Assembly: GCA_023336765.1 (NCBI GenBank)
Contig: JAMBLL010000256.1
Coordinates: forward strand, 1-7,453
Direction: 5' to 3'
Length of the DNA stretch: 7,453 nt
Origin: Actinomycetes bacterium
GTDB lineage: Bacteria; Actinomycetota; Acidimicrobiia; Spongiisociales; UBA5794
Position numbers and translations under genes: made by a program. How positions within the stretch are numbered: position 1 is the stretch's first letter; each line of letters opens with the position of its first letter. Shown here piece by piece: positions 4,920-7,453 of this stretch. The notes beneath the pieces were generated by a model. The model saw only the letters and a program-made list of their open reading frames with translations. It had not been told where the DNA came from and made no database searches.

Positions 4920-6223
4920 CGTTGAGGATCTGTCCGGTCGACGGTCAGGTCGAGGAAGTGGGTGGCGCATGAGATGCACGGGTCGTAGTTGCGTATGGCC
5001 TGCTCGAGTTGCCACTGGAGGGTCTCATCGTCGAGGTGGGTGCGGCCCGTGACGTACTTGCGTAGATCTTCCTCGATCGACCGCTGGTTCTGCGAAGTCG
5101 GAGGGACGATCTGTGCATCGACGATTATCTCGCTCTCATCGATCTCGTACCGGTGGTAGAGCAATCCGCGGGGAGCTTCGCTCGCTCCGTGACCCGTGGC
5201 AGAACGTGGTTCCACGGTGAGGAACGGCGGATCGGGCGGTTCGTACGCCTCGATGATCTTGAGGGAGGTCTCACAGGCATGGACGATCTCGACGGCTCGC
5301 ACGACGATGCTCTTGAACGGGTTCGTGACTCCAGGAACCAGGCCAACGCTGCTGGCAGCAGCCAACGCTGACGGTGACAGTTGCTCACCGTTGAGGGCGA
5401 ATCTCGCCATCGGGCCGACGTAGTATCCGCCGCCACCCTTGATGTTGGCATGGAGAGCGTTGGACCATTCGACATGGGTCTCCTCGAAGTGATCTGGCCA
5501 CTCCGTCGGGTCGATGTCGAGTCCGCTGCTCGAGACGATGCGACCATCGGTAATGGCGTACTCGTCGGGGTGATGCAGCGCAACGAACTCGTGCTCTCTG
5601 TCGAAGTCAGGGAAATCGAACCCTGCAACGAGAGAGACAGTGGCCACAGCTGTTTCGAGGGCCCACTCGAGTTCTTCGACGAGAGCCTGTAGCTCGGGCT
5701 TGGTCGGTGCCCGATAGAACCCCCCGACTCGAACGTTGATCGGGTGGATCTCCCTTCCGCCGACGACGGTCATGATCGTGTTGCCGAGTTTCTTGAGCCG
5801 CAGGGCGTTCCCGACAACGTCAGGAAGGTCCGCAGCCATCTCTATCGCACTCGGGTATCTGAGAAAGTCGGGAGCGTGGAGCATGTACACATGGAGGGTG
5901 TGGCTCTCTATCCACTCGCCGAAGTAGAGGAGGCGACGCAGTTCCCTGATCTGGCCACCGATGAACATGCCAGCCGCGTTCTCCATGGCGTTCACGGCAC
6001 TGGTCTGATACGCAACAGGGCAGATACCACAGATCCGCGCAGTGATGTCTGGTGCCTCACCGAAGTAACGCCCACGAAGGAACGCCTCGTAGAAACGGGG
6101 TGGTTCGAAGATATTGAACTGCAGGTCGGTCACCTCATCGCCGTCGATCTTGAGGTACATCGCACCTTCACCCTCGACCCTGGCGAGATAGTCGACCGCT
6201 ATCTCTCTGCGATCACTTGGCAT
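4916..6223 (-). CDS. hyhL: Group 3b [NiFe]-hydrogenase large (catalytic) subunit
   Basis: The protein has 435 residues and carries the Ni-Fe(CN)2CO site that oxidises or evolves H2. Four cysteines ligate the metals: Cys65 and Cys68 in RICGIC (L1), and Cys416 and Cys419 in DPCISCATH (L2). Other family motifs are VEGEG (16-20), with the Glu implicated in proton transfer, GREIHP (156-161), APRG (350-353) and PPTSQNQ (374-380). His422 is followed by a 13-residue tail (FLDLTVDRTDPQR), the peptide expected to be removed by the protease encoded next. The usual His four residues after the second L1 Cys is Tyr72. I choose the ATG at 6223, which overlaps the small-subunit gene by 11 bp. A GTG at 6232 with AGAGG just before it is an alternative that adds three residues. 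Further upstream ATGs lie deep in the small-subunit gene and are not supported. Confidence 0.97.
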   Translation of the reverse strand: MPSDRREIAVDYLARVEGEGAMYLKIDGDEVTDLQFNIFEPPRFYEAFLRGRYFGEAPDITARICGICPVAYQTSAVNAMENAAGMFIGGQIRELRRLLYFGEWIESHTLHVYMLHAPDFLRYPSAIEMAADLPDVVGNALRLKKLGNTIMTVVGGREIHPINVRVGGFYRAPTKPELQALVEELEWALETAVATVSLVAGFDFPDFDREHEFVALHHPDEYAITDGRIVSSSGLDIDPTEWPDHFEETHVEWSNALHANIKGGGGYYVGPMARFALNGEQLSPSALAAASSVGLVPGVTNPFKSIVVRAVEIVHACETSLKIIEAYEPPDPPFLTVEPRSATGHGASEAPRGLLYHRYEIDESEIIVDAQIVPPTSQNQRSIEEDLRKYVTGRTHLDDETLQWQLEQAIRNYDPCISCATHFLDLTVDRTDPQR

Positions 6224-6995
6224 ATAGGTCACTGGCCTCTCTGAACTCTGGTGAGTACGCGTTGAACGTTCGTAGTGCTCGTACAAGGTTCGCATCATCG
6301 ACACCGAGGGCGCGCCATGCTTGTCTCAACGACTCGATATTCGGTGACTCGGCAGGGCCGAAGCATCCATAACACCCCCGGTTGAACGCGGGGCAGATCG
6401 CACCGCACCCGGCCTGGGTGATCGGACCCATACAGGGTGTTGCATGGGCGACCATCACACACGCCGTTCCCCGAAGCTTGCACTCCACACACACGCTGTG
6501 CGTTGGTACCCCTGGTTTGCGTCCGTTGACGAAGGCATCGATCACCTCGATCAGTTGAGCCTTCGATACGGGGCAGCCCCTGAGTTCGAAGTCGACATCG
6601 ACATGATCTGAGATCGGGGTCGACATCTCGAGCGAACTGATGTACTCAGGATGGGCGTACACGATGGAGATGAACTCGTCGACGTCTGCCCAGTTCTTGA
6701 GCGCCTGGATACCGCCTGCGGTTGCACACGCACCGATCGTGATCAGTGTCTTGGACATCGCCCTGATCTCGTGGATCCTTGCAGCGTCGTGGCTGTTGGT
6801 GACCGAACCTTCAACGATCGAAAGGTCGTACGGGCCTGGTTCCATAGCGCGTGACGCTTCGGGGAAGTAGGCGATATCCACCGCGGCTGCGATCGTGAGG
6901 AGTTCATCCTCACAGTCGAGAAGCGTCAGCTGACACCCATCACACGACGCGAACTTCCACACCGCGAGCTTCGGTTTCGTGTTCACCTTCGTCAT
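6213..6995 (-). CDS. hyhS: Group 3b [NiFe]-hydrogenase small subunit
   Basis: This 260-residue electron-transfer subunit pairs with the large subunit. The proximal [4Fe-4S] cluster ligands are Cys18 and Cys21 (ASCDGCQLTLLD), Cys90 (GACA) and Cys141 (RGCPVSK). Eight further cysteines at 169, 172, 179, 188, 197, 201, 208 and 211 can hold two more clusters. The segment CYGCFGPAESPN closes the Fe-S region. The three-cluster layout and length match group 3b (sulfhydrogenase delta) and distinguish it from the shorter, single-cluster HoxY of group 3d. There is no Tat signal, so the enzyme is cytoplasmic, as expected for an NAD(P)-linked complex. The ATG overlaps the gamma-subunit stop in ATGA (6992-6995), and the 3' end overlaps the large-subunit gene by 11 bp. 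No strong ribosome site is seen, so coupling is likely. Confidence 0.97.
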   Translation of the reverse strand: MTKVNTKPKLAVWKFASCDGCQLTLLDCEDELLTIAAAVDIAYFPEASRAMEPGPYDLSIVEGSVTNSHDAARIHEIRAMSKTLITIGACATAGGIQALKNWADVDEFISIVYAHPEYISSLEMSTPISDHVDVDFELRGCPVSKAQLIEVIDAFVNGRKPGVPTHSVCVECKLRGTACVMVAHATPCMGPITQAGCGAICPAFNRGCYGCFGPAESPNIESLRQAWRALGVDDANLVRALRTFNAYSPEFREASDLYAK

Positions 6996-7453
6996 GCTGC
7001 ACCGATCTTGAGTCTGTAGGCGACGTCCTTATACGGGAAGACCGGGCCGTCCTTGCATGCGAAGTCGGACCCGAACTGGCAGTGTCCGCACAGGCCGATC
7101 CCGCACTTCATGTTCCGCTCGATGCTCACATAGATGTTCTCGGGGGCGAGACCACGATCCTCGAGGGTTCGCGCCACGATCCTCATCATCACCTCGGGAC
7201 CACAGATGACTGCGACCGTCTCGGTCGTTTCGCATCGCAGACGTTTCACGAGCGGTGTAACGACGCCGATATCACCCCGCCAATCACTGTCCCCGCGGTC
7301 GACAGTCACGCCGACCGTCATATCGCCAGCATCGTTCCACTCGTTCAGTTCATCTCGATAGAGCAGGTCTGCTGGTGTGCGCGTGCCGTAGGCGAGGCCA
7401 ACACAGAAATGGCGATACCTGTGTTCGAGGGCAGCGAGGATCAGTGGGCGTAC
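6992..7453 (-). CDS. hyhG: Group 3b hydrogenase gamma subunit, FAD/NAD(P)-binding (partial, 5' end missing)
   Basis: Only the C-terminal 153 residues are visible; the frame is open to the window edge. It belongs to the ferredoxin-NADP reductase/PyrK-like group that passes electrons between NAD(P)H and the Fe-S chain. The visible part has YGTRTPADLLYRDEL (23-37), typical of the NAD(P)-binding half, and CGPEVMM (84-90). A [2Fe-2S] motif has Cys117, Cys122, Cys125 and Cys133 (CGIGLCGHCQFG), followed by KDGPVF. An internal ATG at 7321 is not the start, because family residues continue upstream of it. About 130 N-terminal residues, including the FAD-binding barrel, should lie beyond 7453, preceded by the beta Fe-S subunit. 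Its stop overlaps the small-subunit start. Confidence 0.93.
   Translation of the reverse strand, partial: VRPLILAALEHRYRHFCVGLAYGTRTPADLLYRDELNEWNDAGDMTVGVTVDRGDSDWRGDIGVVTPLVKRLRCETTETVAVICGPEVMMRIVARTLEDRGLAPENIYVSIERNMKCGIGLCGHCQFGSDFACKDGPVFPYKDVAYRLKIGAA

Noticed and set aside
5125..5628. 167-codon minus-strand frame inside the large-subunit gene
   Set aside because: Ser/Arg-rich shifted frame within a certain hydrogenase gene.
6992..7321. ATG at 7321 as the start of a short Fe-S protein
   Set aside because: The frame stays open to 7453 and the upstream residues (YGTRTPADLLYRDEL) are clearly part of the NAD(P)-binding half of the gamma subunit.
1..7453. Search for CRISPR, tRNA, insertion sequences, phage genes or a defence system
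   Set aside because: No regular short repeats with spacers, no cloverleaf, no terminal inverted repeats and no transposase-, phage- or defence-like proteins were seen.

Overview
The window looks like chromosomal DNA of a moderately GC-rich actinobacterium. The arguments are the gene families (a two-helix membrane protein that databases call 'LigA', a COG3224 double-ABM membrane protein, a VOC protein ending in DPDGN..DQHV), promoters with a TAnnnT -10 element, and one probably leaderless gene. Acidimicrobiia or a relative would fit, but the sequence does not prove it. I see no tRNA, rRNA, CRISPR array, transposase or att site.

Left part (1-3150) is a mixed housekeeping/accessory stretch of small genes. 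It holds a VOC-family protein (+), a two-helix membrane protein (+), an SRPBCC protein (-), and a LysR regulator (+) divergent from the SRPBCC gene across 94 bp. After the LysR gene comes a small single-pass membrane protein (-) whose exported part is two copies of a 40-residue unit. The LysR gene and the repeat gene are convergent and share a CTAG at their stop codons. At 3153-4010 (+) is a COG3224 protein: two ABM domains followed by two membrane helices, with a promoter placed so that transcription should begin at the ATG.

Right part (3984-7453, all on the - strand) is the downstream half of a group 3b [NiFe]-hydrogenase ('sulfhydrogenase', NAD(P)-linked, bidirectional) operon. In transcription order it has the flavin/NAD(P) gamma subunit (cut by the window edge), the small subunit with three Fe-S clusters, the Ni-Fe large subunit, the large-subunit maturation endopeptidase, HypA and HypC. 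Successive genes overlap by 4, 11, 4 and 8 bp or are 2 bp apart, so they should be translationally coupled. The beta (Fe-S) subunit is expected just beyond position 7453. hypB, hypD, hypE and hypF are not in the window and must be encoded elsewhere for the enzyme to mature.

The most unusual item is HypA. It keeps the nickel-binding MHE start and both ends of the nickel domain, but the zinc-finger segment is absent and the protein contains no cysteine. Other points are the 40-residue repeat protein and a Tyr replacing the usual His in the large-subunit L1 motif.
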